Below are positions 29,929 through 29,979 of a stretch of DNA of 29,979 bases, piece by piece; position 1 is the stretch's first letter; the number at the start of each line of letters is the position of its first letter. The DNA is from Candidatus Pacebacteria bacterium CG10_big_fil_rev_8_21_14_0_10_44_11. Its GTDB lineage: Bacteria > Patescibacteriota > Microgenomatia > UBA1400 > PJMF01. The stretch lies in NCBI GenBank assembly GCA_002772705.1, contig PFDH01000046.1, positions 1 to 29,979 on the forward strand, in the 5' to 3' direction. The notes below the pieces were generated by a model, which saw nothing but the letters and a program-made list of their open reading frames with translations, did no database searches and was not told the DNA's origin. The translations under genes were made by a program, and so were the position numbers.

Positions 29929-29979
29929 GTGAAGAAAGTAGTTATGCGGAATGGATTGATACCAGTTTTTTTTCTGACC
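29929..29979 (+). CDS. Start of a further protein, cut by the window edge
   Basis: A frame opens 18 nt after the previous stop, from GTG at 29929 or ATG at 29944. The first residues (KKVVMRNGLIPVFFLT) are basic and then hydrophobic, like a signal peptide or membrane anchor. It continues past the end of the window, so no family can be given. It is likely part of the same cluster. Confidence 0.4.
   Translation, partial: MKKVVMRNGLIPVFFLT

Noticed and set aside
1..29979. CRISPR arrays, insertion sequences and prophage
   Set aside because: No regularly spaced direct repeats and no transposase, integrase or cas-like frame is present; the tandem elements at 28186-28494 are structured units of unequal length without spacers.

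Overview
The window looks like a chromosomal segment of a Candidate Phyla Radiation (Patescibacteria) bacterium, most likely of the Microgenomates group. The reasons are compact housekeeping genes on both strands, short or stripped-down versions of universal proteins (a ThrRS without the TGS domain, a one-domain MGMT), tRNA genes without encoded CCA, and a secreted protein near the right edge of a type I associate with Microgenomates. The placement is inference; no rRNA gene is present to confirm it.

Layout. 1-411 is the tail of a proline-rich protein. 656-2698 is secE-nusG-rplK-rplA on the plus strand. 2989-4934 holds a SleB-type cell-wall hydrolase and a membrane-anchored partner. thrS lies on the minus strand (4953-6713) behind a leader (6780-6910) that reads as a complete threonine attenuator. 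7087-8851 holds three small unknown genes. 9163-10190 is rplJ-rplL with an L10-type leader, so the usual rplKAJL cluster is split. 10638-14828 holds a HTH regulator, a WecG/TagA glycosyltransferase, MGMT, murD and an EEP-family hydrolase. 14828-17326 is an MreB-like protein divergent from a membrane-anchored PEGA/beta-propeller protein. 17331-17917 has three tRNA genes (Pro-CGG, Arg-CCU, Arg-CCG). ndk, an M16 peptidase, a split comEC, comEA and leuS follow on the minus strand. 26492-28091 is an AT-rich island of two toxin-antitoxin modules: RelBE-like, next to an AbiE pair whose toxin gene is cut short. 28512-29979 is a cluster of membrane and secreted proteins.

The most unusual content is between the genes. 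(1) thrS has a 13-residue leader peptide with four Thr codons in five, followed by mutually exclusive antiterminator and terminator stems. (2) A pseudoknot-capable or multi-helix RNA-like element occurs five times (10991-11104, 26173-26300, and three in tandem at 28186-28494), with compensatory changes between copies. The last copy could compete for a helix covering the start codon of the gene at 28512. (3) A 166-nt long-hairpin element occurs at 471-636 and 6897-7062, aligning without gaps and with covarying stems. A third hairpin of exactly 166 nt sits against the leuS stop codon, and its end sequence recurs as a short hairpin at the thrS start. (4) Many first genes of transcripts have a -10 box only 6-9 nt before the start codon, which implies leaderless mRNAs. 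Downstream genes mostly use AAAGGA-like ribosome binding sites.
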